A stretch of DNA of 53,182 bases from Limnoraphis robusta CS-951 (GCF_000972705.2 NZ_LATL02000014.1:1-53182); one strand, 5' to 3'. Shown: positions 8,820-18,511, counted from the first letter of the stretch. The notes: a model not told the origin generated them from the sequence alone. Numbers and translations: made by a program.

Positions 8820-9145
8820 TCACAAATAAAGTGAACGGCACTGGTGAGTGTATTGCAAAACATTCTGTTACTCCAAATGGGTGGAAATGTTGAAGCATTC
8901 GATTCGATTACTAATTCATTACCTCACCTCAAGTTTGACGATGTTCCAGTGCCGGCATAGATTCATAGTCTGATTCAGCAACGCCCAGTGTAGAGTTTTA
9001 TAACTACCAGTTTACAGGAAAATTGCCTGAAATTCAAACGGCTGAGTTACCCTCTAAATCTCAAGACGTTCCTGAACCTTCAGCACTTTTAGGATTAGGG
9101 TTTATTGGGGGATTGTTTAAATTCTTCCAGCCTCATAAGTCCTAA
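8820..9145 (+). pseudogene. relic of a PEP-CTERM surface protein
   Basis: The final frame (8969-9145) reads VEFYNYQFTGKLPEIQTAEL and then VPEPSALLGLGFIGGLFKFF followed by QPHKS and a stop. The VPEP motif, hydrophobic helix and basic end form a typical PEP-CTERM sorting signal recognised by an exosortase. No start codon exists in that frame. Upstream short pieces in other frames (EAFDSITNSLPHLKFDD near 8895-8960) suggest frameshifts and stops in a decayed gene. It lies directly after the RTX gene and fills the 373-bp gap to the oxygenase. Confidence 0.7.
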
Positions 9146-9172
9146 TCCAACAATTAACTGAGTAAAAGTTTA

Positions 9173-10051
9173 TTAATTGTCTTCTCGTCGTAACCAACCG
9201 TTGAGGGTGAAGCGCCCATCTTCAAACTTGCGGGAGGGACAGCAAACTGGCATAACTTCATGTTTGCAACGACTGTCAAAAAAGACGATGCTATTATTGC
9301 GAGGTTCTATGGTTTTGTAGTTGTTATGGCTAATAGCTGAACCTGCTTTCAGTTCAGTTTCATAGAGTCTTAATTCTCCGCCTGAAAATTGCTTCGGTTC
9401 TTGGTGGAAATAATAGACATAGGTAATCACACGAGTATAAGTTTTTTCACTGCCTGAGTCATTATGAATTTTATAGAAGCAACCGTCGTTATGGGCGGTG
9501 AGTTGCATTTCCACTTGAGAAACGTTAAAGGGTTTATGATTGAGTTTCGGGCAAATTTCCGGGCAAGTTTGTAAGAGTTTGTTTCTCATCAAGTTATAAA
9601 AATCAGGAAATAAAGTCGCGTATAAGATAGAAGACTGACGGTAGTTCACGGCTTGGGTTGTCGTTGTTGAACCGACGAACTGATCGCTTTTACTCAAAGC
9701 TATTTCTAATATTTTTTGGTTCTCTTCTGGAGACAAAAAGTTTTCAATAAAAACATGATCTGCGGGTAAAAATAAAGACTCTGTTTGGATAACAGATTGA
9801 TAGTCTGGCGCGGGAACGGGTTCGGTTTTGGGTGAGGGTTGAATGGGTTTAGAAAAGCCATTGGTTGAGGGAGAAATGCTAGAAGGTTTGAAGTTTTCAG
9901 GTGAAACTCCCACCATTTCTAATATTTTGAAGGCAATTTCTGCTTTTTGTTGAGAAGAAATATCAGGACTTTTTAGCAGAGATTCTAAAGTTTCTATCGA
10001 TAGGTTAGTTAACTGTTTGAGTCGGTCAACAGAAAGGATATCGTGAGCCAT
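9173..10051 (-). CDS. 2-oxoglutarate/Fe(II)-dependent oxygenase, prolyl-4-hydroxylase-like
   Basis: From the chosen start the protein has about 292 residues. The C-terminal half has the double-stranded beta-helix iron site: H-x-D in YKIHNDSGS, the distal His in SRCKHEVMPV, and a 2-oxoglutarate-binding Arg/Trp region in GRFTLNGWLRR. FIENFLSPEE is the typical beginning of the oxygenase domain. The N-terminal 70 residues are helical, followed by a Pro/Ser linker. The start at 10051 (MAHDILSV) is preferred over an in-frame ATG at 10126 because GGTGGAAAG directly precedes it. The likely reaction is hydroxylation of a protein or small-molecule substrate; the substrate cannot be told. Its 3' end converges on the PEP-CTERM relic. 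Confidence 0.85.
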   Translation of the reverse strand: MAHDILSVDRLKQLTNLSIETLESLLKSPDISSQQKAEIAFKILEMVGVSPENFKPSSISPSTNGFSKPIQPSPKTEPVPAPDYQSVIQTESLFLPADHVFIENFLSPEENQKILEIALSKSDQFVGSTTTTQAVNYRQSSILYATLFPDFYNLMRNKLLQTCPEICPKLNHKPFNVSQVEMQLTAHNDGCFYKIHNDSGSEKTYTRVITYVYYFHQEPKQFSGGELRLYETELKAGSAISHNNYKTIEPRNNSIVFFDSRCKHEVMPVCCPSRKFEDGRFTLNGWLRREDN

Positions 10052-10126
10052 CTTTCCACCAAATTCTGACTTATTCTCTATCATGGCATAAGGGGGTTCA
10101 ACTCGGCAATAGAGTAGTGCAAGCAT

Positions 10127-10444
10127 CGGGCTGGCAGTTGGAAGCAGTATAGATGTCTATTAACTCGGGAGAGTCAACATTTATGAATTACTACTGACCA
10201 TCGACATTAAGCAATTATCCAAGCACTGTTTAATTATCCGATAGAAGTAGGCTATCTCCGAACTAATCCTATTACTGGTATTAGAAACTTTTCTGGTTTG
10301 TGCATCTATTTTATATGAAATCGAAAAAATATTCCTACTTTAATATAGCGGTGTACGCTCCTATGAGGTACAAACCAGAAACAACCAGAAACCCGGTTTC
10401 TTCAAGAAACCGGGTTTCTAGTGCCGAGACTTTGAAGAACGAAC
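10127..10444. repeat. intergenic region with a GAAACCCGGTTTC double palindrome
   Basis: This space between the oxygenase and the CRISPR locus holds no gene I can support. At 10387-10419 the sequence AGAAACCCGGTTTCTT is followed by its near-copy AAGAAACCGGGTTTCT, making a nested palindrome. The half element GAAACCGGGTTTC recurs at 42910-42925 and 44653-44668. Confidence 0.75.
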
Positions 10445-10700
10445 GTTTCAGTCCCCTTGCGGGGAAATTAATGTTGGAAAGTCCCTATTCGGGATTTTTA
10501 TGAAAGTCCCGCGTTTAGTTTCAGTCCCCTTGCGGGGAAATTAATGTTGGAAAGTCACTTAGATTCAAGCCTGCAATGCCGAAATAGAGACGTTTCAGTC
10601 CCCTTGCGGGGAATTTAATGTTGGAAAGGAGACTAATCAGCAAGAATATTTCTGTGATGCTGAGTTTCAGTCCCCTTGCGGGGAATTTAATGTTGGAAAG
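10445..10700 (-). CRISPR. CRISPR segment A: four repeats, three spacers
   Basis: The 37-bp repeats lie at 10445-10481, 10518-10554, 10592-10628 and 10664-10700, with spacers of 36, 37 and 35 bp. Read on the minus strand the repeat starts CTTTCCAACATT and ends GGGGACTGAAAC, so crRNAs would carry the ACTGAAAC 5' handle typical of cyanobacterial type I-D/III loci. Transcription is therefore expected leftwards. The two leftmost repeats carry the same variant (GAAATTA for GAATTTA), as expected for the old, leader-distal end. This is the continuation of segment B beyond an embedded gene cassette. Confidence 0.97.
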
Positions 10701-11277
10701 TTTGATAATCTCTAATATCAAAAACTGCATCATAGATTTGACGATTGTTTTCTGACTTTCCATTTTTCAGGTAAGCCACACGCCCCACAATGGGATGGAT
10801 AGCGTGAATATGTAAATTGAGTTTGAGAAATTCTGCGTTTCGTTTCTTGGCACAGAAGCAGTCTAATGGTGCAAGCATCAGAAGGCGACCATTGGGTTTG
10901 AGAAATTTCATTGAATGCTCAATGAATTTTACAATTTGAGAAAACGGGAAGTTGGCAACCACTACATCAACAGCACATCGGGCCTCAGCGTCCACTTTGA
11001 GAAAATCATAGTGATGGACAACAACTTGATGAGTTGCTAATTTCTCAAGCTGAGAAAAACGACTTTGAGAAATTTCATACGCTTCAACCCATCGGTTTTT
11101 CTCAGCTAAAGCTTTTACTAAACGACCCCGACCAGCGCAAGGCTCTAAGACCGTGATTTCAAACGGGGTTAATAATTGTACAATTTTCTCAGCTAAAATC
11201 GGTGGAGTCTCCCAATCGTCGGGACTCCAATTTTGAGAAATTTCATCGTTTTGAGAAATTAACTTAAGCTGTTGCAT
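10687..11277 (-). CDS. SAM-dependent DNA adenine methyltransferase-like protein, truncated into a CRISPR repeat
   Basis: The 196-residue protein has N6-adenine methyltransferase motifs. WETPPILAEKI resembles the entry region of phage-type enzymes, LEPCAGRGRLVKAL is the SAM-binding motif I, and VVANFPFS occupies the place of the catalytic D/N-P-P-F/Y motif, with Phe replacing the first Pro. The last residues (TFQH) and the TAA stop are encoded inside CRISPR repeat 4, so the natural C-terminus has probably been lost. It starts 14 bp inside the end of the HTH gene, so the two are translationally coupled. No restriction enzyme is adjacent. Target modification is inferred; the altered motif IV makes activity uncertain. 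Confidence 0.75.
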   Translation of the reverse strand: MQQLKLISQNDEISQNWSPDDWETPPILAEKIVQLLTPFEITVLEPCAGRGRLVKALAEKNRWVEAYEISQSRFSQLEKLATHQVVVHHYDFLKVDAEARCAVDVVVANFPFSQIVKFIEHSMKFLKPNGRLLMLAPLDCFCAKKRNAEFLKLNLHIHAIHPIVGRVAYLKNGKSENNRQIYDAVFDIRDYQTFQH

Positions 11278-11785
11278 GACTTTGTGCCTCTACTTTCTCA
11301 AACCGCCAGGGATAATGTTTCTCAAGCTGATAAGCTCGGTACGCAACACCACAAACCGACTTTGACCACTCCTCAAAGTCACCCTTAGCAATATGCGCTC
11401 GGATAAGACTTTCCGTTAAACGCATGGGTTTTTGCTGATTTAATTTCAAAATATGGTGCATTTGCGCCAAATCAATGGGTTTTTCAATGGGACGCTTTGC
11501 AAGCTTTTGAGCGACTTTCTCAGAATCTGGGCGGTGAATTACCGCGTCTTCCCACCGCACCCCGAAATCTTCAGGCTTTTTCTCAAGCGCATAGCATAGC
11601 GCATTAAATTTATCCTCACTGATGTGAGGGTATTTATTAATTGTTACCGCGTGAAGGAATTCTCTGGAAATACCCGCAATCCGGCAGATATCACCAATCG
11701 GTAGTTGCGACGTCTCACAAGCGTGTTTGACTTTTTCACCAAAATCATCCGGTGCTGTGGCGATAACTGTTCGCTTTATCAGCAT
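11264..11785 (-). CDS. Cro/C1-type helix-turn-helix regulator
   Basis: From the ATG at 11785 (MLIKRTVI), which has an AGG about ten bases upstream, the protein has 173 residues. Residues 20-70 (FGEKVKHACETS...IGDICRIAGISREFLHAV, then FNALCYALEKKPEDFG) form a lambda-repressor-like HTH. The remaining hundred residues are basic and helical, with no family I recognise. It overlaps the methyltransferase gene by 14 bp, the arrangement of a controller with its methylase. Upstream palindromes (AGTGT...ACACT around 11844-11860, GGTGTA...TACACC around 11830-11880) are plausible operators. The cassette lies between two parts of one CRISPR array. Confidence 0.7.
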   Translation of the reverse strand: MLIKRTVIATAPDDFGEKVKHACETSQLPIGDICRIAGISREFLHAVTINKYPHISEDKFNALCYALEKKPEDFGVRWEDAVIHRPDSEKVAQKLAKRPIEKPIDLAQMHHILKLNQQKPMRLTESLIRAHIAKGDFEEWSKSVCGVAYRAYQLEKHYPWRFEKVEAQSHATA

Positions 11786-11860
11786 TTGAATACCTACAAT
11801 AACTTCAAATCCCACTTTACACTATTTTTGGTGTATCCGTAAAGTGTTGTCAAATGACAC

Positions 11861-11917
11861 TTGACAAAATTTAGTACACCACTTACAATAAAAAACAGAT
11901 GCGTAGTGAAGCATCTG
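11861..11917 (+). promoter_or_regulatory. strong rightward promoter and hairpin, divergent from the HTH gene
   Basis: TTGACA (11861-11866) and TACAAT (11884-11889) are 17 bp apart on the plus strand. About seven bases later a perfect 7-bp hairpin CAGATGC/GCATCTG (11896-11902 with 11911-11917) begins. The transcript would run into CRISPR segment B antisense to the crRNA direction. An ATG at 11899 opens 24 codons that end inside the first repeat, perhaps a truncated divergent gene. The surrounding inverted repeats suggest control by the adjacent regulator. Confidence 0.5.
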
Positions 11918-11943
11918 CGGGGAAAACATTAAACAAATTAGGA

Positions 11944-12780
11944 GTTTCAGTCCCCTTGCGGGGAATTTAATGTTGGAAAGCCGCTTCTAATTCATGTTCT
12001 TCTTCAACGGATAAAAGTTTCAGTCCCCTTGCGGGGAATTTAATGTTGGAAAGATGAATACGAACGGCCGTCAGGACGTTGTGACTGGACTGTTTCAGTC
12101 CCCTTGCGGGGAATTTAATGTTGGAAAGAGACTTGAAAACGATACGCGCCGATAAGTTCTTCTTGTTTCAGTCCCCTTGCGGGGAATTTAATGTTGGAAA
12201 GAGTTTAAATCCAACTGAGCAGAAGTTAGTAGAACTGTTTCAGTCCCCTTGCGGGGAATTTAATGTTGGAAAGTTGGTAAAAATTCTTAGAGAAAGATAC
12301 GGAATTTGTTTCAGTCCCCTTGCGGGGAATTTAATGTTGGAAAGCTAACTTTAAACCCGGGATAATTAATAATAAGAAATGTTTCAGTCCCCTTGCGGGG
12401 AATTTAATGTTGGAAAGTTGGTTTTGATACATCTGCTTTTGAAGTAAAGACTGGTTTCAGTCCCCTTGCGGGGAATTTAATGTTGGAAAGACTCAGGCTA
12501 AGTTACCTGATATGACTCAGGCTAAGTGTTTCAGTCCCCTTGCGGGGAATTTAATGTTGGAAAGAAACAACGGGTATCAGTAACTCCGAACTCCGTGAAG
12601 TTTCAGTCCCCTTGCGGGGAATTTAATGTTGGAAAGGAAGAAATTCTTACGGTTGCTAATCACAAGATTGTGTTTCAGTCCCCTTGCGGGGAATTTAATG
12701 TTGGAAAGCATCTGCAATTCTTTTTGACCCCAACAGCACGTTAGTTTCAGTCCCCTTGCGGGGAATTTAATGTTGGAAAG
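11944..12780 (-). CRISPR. CRISPR segment B: twelve repeats, eleven spacers
   Basis: Repeats start at 11944, 12017, 12092, 12165, 12237, 12308, 12381, 12454, 12528, 12600, 12672 and 12744, each 37 bp and identical in my reading. Spacers are 34-38 bp. The internal stem is CCCC TTGC GGGG. The spacer at 12491-12527 contains ACTCAGGCTAAGT twice. The minus-strand repeat ends ACTGAAAC, so the leader should lie to the right of 12780. No cas gene is adjacent; the nearest is a solo cas6 at 23712. Confidence 0.98.
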
Positions 12781-12865
12781 TCCGCCGACTGAAGGTGAGT
12801 CTGGGTAGTCATTCTAAAGCCGAAATTGGCAAACCTAAAAATTAGGTTCATTTCAGCCCTCGAAA
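12781..12865 (-). promoter_or_regulatory. candidate CRISPR leader
   Basis: This stretch lies directly beyond the leader-proximal repeat on the predicted upstream side. It holds no gene. It abuts the second copy of the structured repeat at 12866, so the leader is either short or includes that element. Assignment is by orientation only. Confidence 0.4.
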
Positions 12866-13033
12866 GATCCCGACTCCGGCATCTTTTACCAACAACCGAA
12901 ACTGTGAAACTATTCATTTGTCGAGGTTCTGGCGATTTTCGTGAACCCCCTGGGGTTTTCGCCGTAGCTTCGGTTCACGAAAAATCTAACTGTTTACATA
13001 GTAAAACAGCCTTCTGATTTTGTCTACCCCCAA
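12866..13033. repeat. structured intergenic repeat element, copy 2
   Basis: This is homologous to 4966-5133 throughout, from the CCGACTCCGGCATC region to GTCTACCCCCAAC. Its hairpin pairs GATTTTCGTGAACC (12934-12947) with GGTTCACGAAAAATC (12972-12986), against GGCAAA/TTTGCC in copy 1. At least three base pairs change on both sides while pairing is kept. It sits between the CRISPR leader side and the 3' end of mfd. Confidence 0.75.
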
Positions 13034-13051
13034 CCCGAGGATGTCAGGAGA

Positions 13052-16000
13052 TTAACCCAGTTGAATCACTTCTTCCTTCTTCTCGCTGAGAACATCCTGC
13101 ATTTTATCTAACCATTCAATTAAAGATTCCAGTTGCTTACTGGCATTCATCACCCCTAAACCCCGAACCGTGACTTTGCCTTTGCTGTAAACAAACCGAG
13201 AATGTAAATGAGTCGGAAGCTTCTCTTTTAACAAATTCCAGGCGGGTTCTTCCATTGGCGTTTCGAGGATAATATGTTGTTTGGTTTCCTTGTCGGGTTT
13301 GATATGAGAAAAACCGAGTTTTTTGGCAATTTGTTTGAGTTCCATCACCCGAATTAACTGTTGGGCGGGTGTGGGTATTGGGCCGTAGCGATCGCACCAA
13401 TCCTCTTCTAATCTTACCAGTTCATCGCGACTATTACAAGAGGCAACTTCTCGATAAGCGCTCATTTTTTGATCAATATCGGGAATATAATCAGAAGGAA
13501 TAAACGCGGTTAAAGTCAGATCAATTTGCGTATCATCCACTTGCGGGATTTCTTGACCTTTAATTTCCCGAATCGATTCTTCTAACATCTCCGTATAAAG
13601 ATCAAATCCAATTACATCCATTTGACCCGATTGTTCGGCTCCCAGTATATCACCTGCGCCGCGAATTTCTAAGTCTCTCATCGCGAGTTGATAGCCCGAA
13701 CCTAACTGGGTAAACTCTTGAATGGCTTTTAACCGTTTGCGGGCATCATCCGATAAGATAGCCCGTCCATCGGCAGCAACGGGATAAAATAACCAAGCAT
13801 GGGCTTGAACTCCCGAACGTCCAACCCGCCCCCTTAACTGATACAATTGGGCTAACCCAAACCGATGGGCATCTTCGATTAAAATCGTATTCACCCGAGG
13901 AATATCTAAGCCCGATTCAATAATCGTTGTACAGACTAAAATCTCAGCTTCCCCCGCATTAAAGGTCAGCATAATTGATTCTAATTCTTCCGCATCCATT
14001 TGACCATGAGCAACAGCTATCCTCGCGCTTGGCACCATTTCGCGAATTTTAGCTGATTTTTCCTCAATGCCTTCAATACGCGGAACTACATAAAACACTT
14101 GTCCGCCTCTATCTAATTCTTGACGAATCGCCGTGCGAACCGTTTCCTCATTATAGGGAGATAAATGAGTTTTAATCGGGCGACGAGAGGGAGGCGGTGT
14201 GGTAATTAAACTCATTTCTCTTATTCCCGACAACGCCATATATAAAGTCCGAGGAATAGGAGTGGCGGTTAATGTTAGAACATCAATATGAGTTTTGAGG
14301 GGTTTAATTTTTTCCTTTTGATTCACCCCAAACCGTTGTTCTTCATCGACGACTAATAAGCCCAAATCTTTGAATTGAATTGTTTTACTGAGAATCGAAT
14401 GTGTCCCCACAATAATATCAATTTCCCCAGTTGTTAACCGTTGTTGAATATCTCTGCGTTCAGCCGTTGTGCGAAAGCGATTTAACAAGGCAATTTCTAT
14501 GGGATAGGGCGCAAATCGTTCTTTTAGAGTATGATAATGTTGTTGCGTTAAAATCGTGGTTGGCGCGAGAAATGCCACCTGTTTTCCAGCAGTTACCGCC
14601 TTAAAAATCGCCCTGATTGCCACTTCAGTTTTCCCAAAGCCCACATCTCCACAAACGAGACGATCCATCGGACGTTCCGCTTCCATATCCCGTTTAACGT
14701 CTTGAGTTGATTTCAGTTGATCGGGAGTCGGTTGATAGGGGAAAGAGTCTTCAAGTTCTTGTTGCCAAGGCGTATCTAGAGGATAATTATACCCCGTTTG
14801 TTGGGCGCGTTGGGCGTAGAGTTTCAGCAAATCAACGGCTAATTTTTGAATCGCTTTTTTGACTTTATTTTTGGTTTTCTCCCAAGCTTTACCGGAGAGT
14901 TTATTCAGTATAGGAACTTTCCCGCCTGTACTTCTAAACCGAGATAAGGTTCCCAATTGATCCGCCGCCACCCGCAACAACCCATCACCATATTGAACCA
15001 CTAAATAATCGCGGGTTTCATTATTAATCGTCAGACTTTCTAACTTAATAAACTGCCCAATTCCATGCTGACGATGAACCACATAATCTCCCGGACGGAG
15101 TTTATTCGGATCAACTTGTTTAGAAGCCGCCCGACGCCGTTTGCGAATATAACTGGGAGTAGCGAGAGAATGTTGACCATAAAACTCTCTATCCGTCACC
15201 ACAACTAACCGAAAGGTCGGTAAAATAAACCCTTCAAGTTCAGCCAGTCCGGTATATTTCAGCGCAACGGGAGTATCTTTAATTAAACCATCAATCGCGG
15301 GATAGTCGCGAGGGTTGGGAACAAATTTTGATGGACAGTCATGTTCAGACAACAGGGCGACAGAACGACTCGGTTGTGCAGAAACCAAGAATATGGAAAA
15401 ATGACGATTACGCTCTTGACGAATCAGATCGGCGAGTTTGGCAAATTGATGAGGCATGATCGGAACAGGACGGCTAGAAAGGTTGAGACTGGGCGAACCT
15501 GCAACCAATGGAGAAGGATGAACTTCGGTGAGTTCCGACAAATACAGCCGATCAAAGCGGGCGGAAATGTCAGCGAAAGAGTCCTTAAACAAACGATGAA
15601 GTTTGGGATGTTTATTTGAGGGGTTTTGTTCTAACAAACTCTGTTCGATATGATCATACCAGCGATCGCCATGCGCCGCACATTGATCCGGTTCATCAAC
15701 CGCAACTAACGTTAGTTCGGGTAAATAATCAAGTAAACAGGCGCTTTGGTCGATTTTCCAATTTTCAGTCCCAATTCCCCAAGGGGTAAAATCAGTCGGC
15801 GTGAGAACCAATTGCTCTATTTTATCGAGCGATCGCTGAGTTGTCGGGTCAAATTCTCGAATGCGTTCAAGTTCATCACCAAACCATTCTAAACGCACCG
15901 GGAGTTCAGCCGCAACCGGAAAAATATCAACAATATCACCGCGACGACTCCATTGACCTTCAGTTTCAACCAGGGAAACTCGTTCATAACCCAGAGTCGC

Positions 16001-16489
16001 CAGTTGTTCATCGAGTTGTTTGGAGTCTTGACTCATTCCCCGTTTGAGGGTGAGACAGTAGGGTTTAAAGGCTTCTACTGGGGGAAGATGAGGTTGTAGC
16101 GATCGCTCAGTGGCAACAATCGCAATTTTCCCATTTTCTGGGTTTTTTTCACCGAGGTTGACCAAATCTGCTAACACCTGCATTTGACCCCAGATCATTT
16201 CTTCTGAGTAGGAAGGTTCGTAGGGGGAACCCTCAGACGTCGGATAAAAATGAACCAAAGACCAACCCATCGCTTCCAGTTGGGCTGACCAGCGTCCTGC
16301 TTCTTCTAGAGTGGCGGTGACAACAAATAAATTCAGTCCTGCTTCTTGGGCTAAAGCCGAAGCCACCAGTCCTTTCGGTAGCCGTGAGACTCCGTTGAGG
16401 TACAGTGATTGATGTTGATTGAGTTTGGTCAGCAGTTCACGGGTTAGCGGCGATCGAGCAGTCGCCCGAACAATCGCAGAAAATGTCAT
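13052..16489 (-). CDS. mfd: transcription-repair coupling factor Mfd
   Basis: The 1145-residue protein has the complete Mfd architecture. There is an N-terminal UvrB-like region, a CarD-like RNA-polymerase-interaction domain near residue 465 ([17 protein letters not shown]), and a RecG-like translocase with Walker [10 protein letters not shown] near 616, DEEQ near 714, and motifs TATPIPRTL and [10 protein letters not shown]. The C-terminal TRCF domain follows. Mfd removes RNA polymerase stalled at DNA lesions and recruits UvrA for strand-specific repair. Length matches the family (about 1150). It is divergent from the disrupted hemolysin-type gene, with a 64-bp gap between start codons. Confidence 0.98.
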   Translation of the reverse strand: MTFSAIVRATARSPLTRELLTKLNQHQSLYLNGVSRLPKGLVASALAQEAGLNLFVVTATLEEAGRWSAQLEAMGWSLVHFYPTSEGSPYEPSYSEEMIWGQMQVLADLVNLGEKNPENGKIAIVATERSLQPHLPPVEAFKPYCLTLKRGMSQDSKQLDEQLATLGYERVSLVETEGQWSRRGDIVDIFPVAAELPVRLEWFGDELERIREFDPTTQRSLDKIEQLVLTPTDFTPWGIGTENWKIDQSACLLDYLPELTLVAVDEPDQCAAHGDRWYDHIEQSLLEQNPSNKHPKLHRLFKDSFADISARFDRLYLSELTEVHPSPLVAGSPSLNLSSRPVPIMPHQFAKLADLIRQERNRHFSIFLVSAQPSRSVALLSEHDCPSKFVPNPRDYPAIDGLIKDTPVALKYTGLAELEGFILPTFRLVVVTDREFYGQHSLATPSYIRKRRRAASKQVDPNKLRPGDYVVHRQHGIGQFIKLESLTINNETRDYLVVQYGDGLLRVAADQLGTLSRFRSTGGKVPILNKLSGKAWEKTKNKVKKAIQKLAVDLLKLYAQRAQQTGYNYPLDTPWQQELEDSFPYQPTPDQLKSTQDVKRDMEAERPMDRLVCGDVGFGKTEVAIRAIFKAVTAGKQVAFLAPTTILTQQHYHTLKERFAPYPIEIALLNRFRTTAERRDIQQRLTTGEIDIIVGTHSILSKTIQFKDLGLLVVDEEQRFGVNQKEKIKPLKTHIDVLTLTATPIPRTLYMALSGIREMSLITTPPPSRRPIKTHLSPYNEETVRTAIRQELDRGGQVFYVVPRIEGIEEKSAKIREMVPSARIAVAHGQMDAEELESIMLTFNAGEAEILVCTTIIESGLDIPRVNTILIEDAHRFGLAQLYQLRGRVGRSGVQAHAWLFYPVAADGRAILSDDARKRLKAIQEFTQLGSGYQLAMRDLEIRGAGDILGAEQSGQMDVIGFDLYTEMLEESIREIKGQEIPQVDDTQIDLTLTAFIPSDYIPDIDQKMSAYREVASCNSRDELVRLEEDWCDRYGPIPTPAQQLIRVMELKQIAKKLGFSHIKPDKETKQHIILETPMEEPAWNLLKEKLPTHLHSRFVYSKGKVTVRGLGVMNASKQLESLIEWLDKMQDVLSEKKEEVIQLG

Positions 16490-16826
16490 AGACGCTTTAG
16501 GGATACTGCAATGGAAGTCGTTCTAACATTGTAGAGAATTTAGCGATTCGTTAATGGGGATTTTCAAAATGTTTACGGTTCTCGGTGAAATTTTGATTGT
16601 GCTGCTGTTGGTTTTGATCAATGGTGTGTTTGCGATGTGTGAGATCGCGATCGTATCATCTCGCAAGGCTCGTTTGCAACAATTAGCCAATACCGGGAAT
16701 CAAAAAGCCCACACCGCCCTAGAATTGGCGAATACCCCAAATCGCTTTTTATTATTGACGCAGCCGAAAACCACGTAACTTTAGTGAGTGGACGAAGGCA
16801 AGGTAGCGCTTTTAAGCGCCTGTCTG

Positions 16827-17267
16827 TTAATGCGTGTTGTGATGAGGATCATTAATATATTCCATGATAACTTTAGAACTAACACTACCAGCAGTAGTGT
16901 GAAAATATGAGCGAGTCCATAGACTAGGAAGTTTCAATAAATGAGGAAATTCTCTTCTTAGATAACGTGATGATCTCCCTTTAAAAGCTTGCACAATCTG
17001 ATTAATGGCATAATCAGGTTGATGACAGATAAACAAGTGAATATGATCAGGAGCTATTTCCAGGGTTTTAATCTCCCATTCTTTCTCAATTGCCAATTCA
17101 TAAAATATCTCCCGACAGCGTGTTGCTACATCTCCAGTTAGCACAGGCTTTCTTCTTTTTGGAATCCAGACGAGATGGACACAAGCCAATCCGACTGAAT
17201 GGTTGTAATGCTTGTAATCTATAGACTTTAGTTTCATCTTGGGTTGTCTACTTGTTCTTATCGACAA
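16827..17267 (-). CDS. tnpA: IS200/IS605 transposase TnpA (Y1 HUH nuclease)
   Basis: The 146-residue protein has the HUH motif in APDHIHLFI and the catalytic tyrosine in KVIMEYI near the C-terminus. HLVWIPKRRKPVLTG is the typical start of the domain. A TnpA dimer excises and inserts single-stranded copies of the element by recognising the subterminal hairpins. An internal ATG at residue 11 (MKLKSIDYKHY) is an alternative start. It is divergent from tnpB with a 62-bp gap. No frameshift is visible. Confidence 0.95.
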   Translation of the reverse strand: MSIRTSRQPKMKLKSIDYKHYNHSVGLACVHLVWIPKRRKPVLTGDVATRCREIFYELAIEKEWEIKTLEIAPDHIHLFICHQPDYAINQIVQAFKGRSSRYLRREFPHLLKLPSLWTRSYFHTTAGSVSSKVIMEYINDPHHNTH

Positions 17268-17329
17268 AACCAGCTTACCGTGTTAAAGTTGATAGTAGCA
17301 AGCAAACAACCCATTGAGAGGTCGAATCA

Positions 17330-18511
17330 ATGATAGTTCTCGAATACAAAGTTAAAGCAAAGCTTCATCAGTACAGAGCGATTGATGAAGCGATTAAAAC
17401 GGTACAGTTCATTAGAAACAAGTCAATTCGTTATTGGATGGACGCACCTAAAGAAGCCAAAATTAATCGATTTGCTTTAAACAAGTATTCTACAGAACAA
17501 CGTTCTGAATTCACCTTTGTCAAAGACCTAAACTCAATGGCAGTACAAGCTGCTGCTGAACGAGCATGGTTGGCAATTTCTCGTTTTTACGAAAATTGTA
17601 AATCCAAAAAACCTGGGAAGAAAGGATATCCTCGTTTCCAAAAAGATTGTCGTTCCGTTGAATATAAAACGTCGGGTTGGGCGCTTAATCCAACCAAAAG
17701 GCGAATCACGATAACTGACAAAAAAGGGATTGGTGAGCTTAAACTTTTGGGAAAATGGGATATCCATCAGTACCCAGTTAAGTCTATCAAGCGAGTTAGA
17801 CTTCTCCGTCGTGCTGATGGTTATTACTGCCAGTTCTGTCTGGATATTACTATTACCGATATTCAACCGAAAACTGGAAAGGAAATTGGTCTAGATGTTG
17901 GTGTAGAATCTTTCTATACAGATTCCAACGGTTATCAAGAACCAAATCCTAAGTTTCTGAGAAAAGCCGAAAAGTCTATTAAAAAATCTCAGAGACAAAT
18001 CTATAAAAAGGTCAAAGGTTCATCGGGGAGACGGAAAAGTAGAAAAGTTTACGCCAAAAAACATTTAAAGGTAAGTAGACAACGGAATGAACACGCTAAA
18101 AGACTAGCGCGTAACGTATGCACATCAAACGATGTAGTCGCCTACGAAGATTTAAGTGTTAGAAATTTGATAAAAAACCATTGTTTAGCTAAGTCAATTA
18201 GCGATGCAGGATGGTATTTGTTTCGGAAATGGATAGAATATTTTGCAGCTAAATTTGGTAAATTAGCAATTGCTGTTTCACCCCACTACACTTCACAAAA
18301 ATGCAGTAATTGTGGGGTAATCGTTAAAAAGTCTCTATCAACTCGCACCCATATTTGTCGTTGTGGATGCAAGCTTCATAGAGACACAAACGCTGCTAAA
18401 AATATTTTGAATTCAACTAAAAATAGGGAAGGGCATTCCCGAATTAACGCTACAGGAGTTGGAGTCTCTACTCTAATTGGTGAAAACCTGTTAGAGCAAA
18501 TTCTGACGTAG
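17330..18511 (+). CDS. tnpB: TnpB RNA-guided endonuclease
   Basis: The 393-residue protein has an intact RuvC-like active site: Asp189 in GLDVGVES, Glu273 in AYEDLSV and Asp352 in HRDTNAAKN. A zinc ribbon is formed by Cys325, Cys328, Cys343 and Cys345 or Cys347 (KCSNCG...CRCGC). TnpB proteins use an RNA derived from the element's right end to cut the donor joint left after excision, which keeps the element in place. All catalytic residues are present and the length is normal, so it should be functional. The ATG at 17330 follows GAGAGG by about 12 bases. Confidence 0.95.
   Translation: MIVLEYKVKAKLHQYRAIDEAIKTVQFIRNKSIRYWMDAPKEAKINRFALNKYSTEQRSEFTFVKDLNSMAVQAAAERAWLAISRFYENCKSKKPGKKGYPRFQKDCRSVEYKTSGWALNPTKRRITITDKKGIGELKLLGKWDIHQYPVKSIKRVRLLRRADGYYCQFCLDITITDIQPKTGKEIGLDVGVESFYTDSNGYQEPNPKFLRKAEKSIKKSQRQIYKKVKGSSGRRKSRKVYAKKHLKVSRQRNEHAKRLARNVCTSNDVVAYEDLSVRNLIKNHCLAKSISDAGWYLFRKWIEYFAAKFGKLAIAVSPHYTSQKCSNCGVIVKKSLSTRTHICRCGCKLHRDTNAAKNILNSTKNREGHSRINATGVGVSTLIGENLLEQILT

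Noticed and set aside
10300..10503. Open frame leading into the first CRISPR repeats
   Set aside because: It translates a palindrome and the repeat itself; the repeat unit explains the sequence.
12118..12744. Open frames repeating FQSPCGEFNVGK
   Set aside because: These are translations of CRISPR repeats and spacers on the strand opposite to crRNA transcription.
12826..13017. 63-codon open frame between the CRISPR array and mfd
   Set aside because: It lies across the structured repeat element, whose other copy at 4966 does not keep this reading frame.
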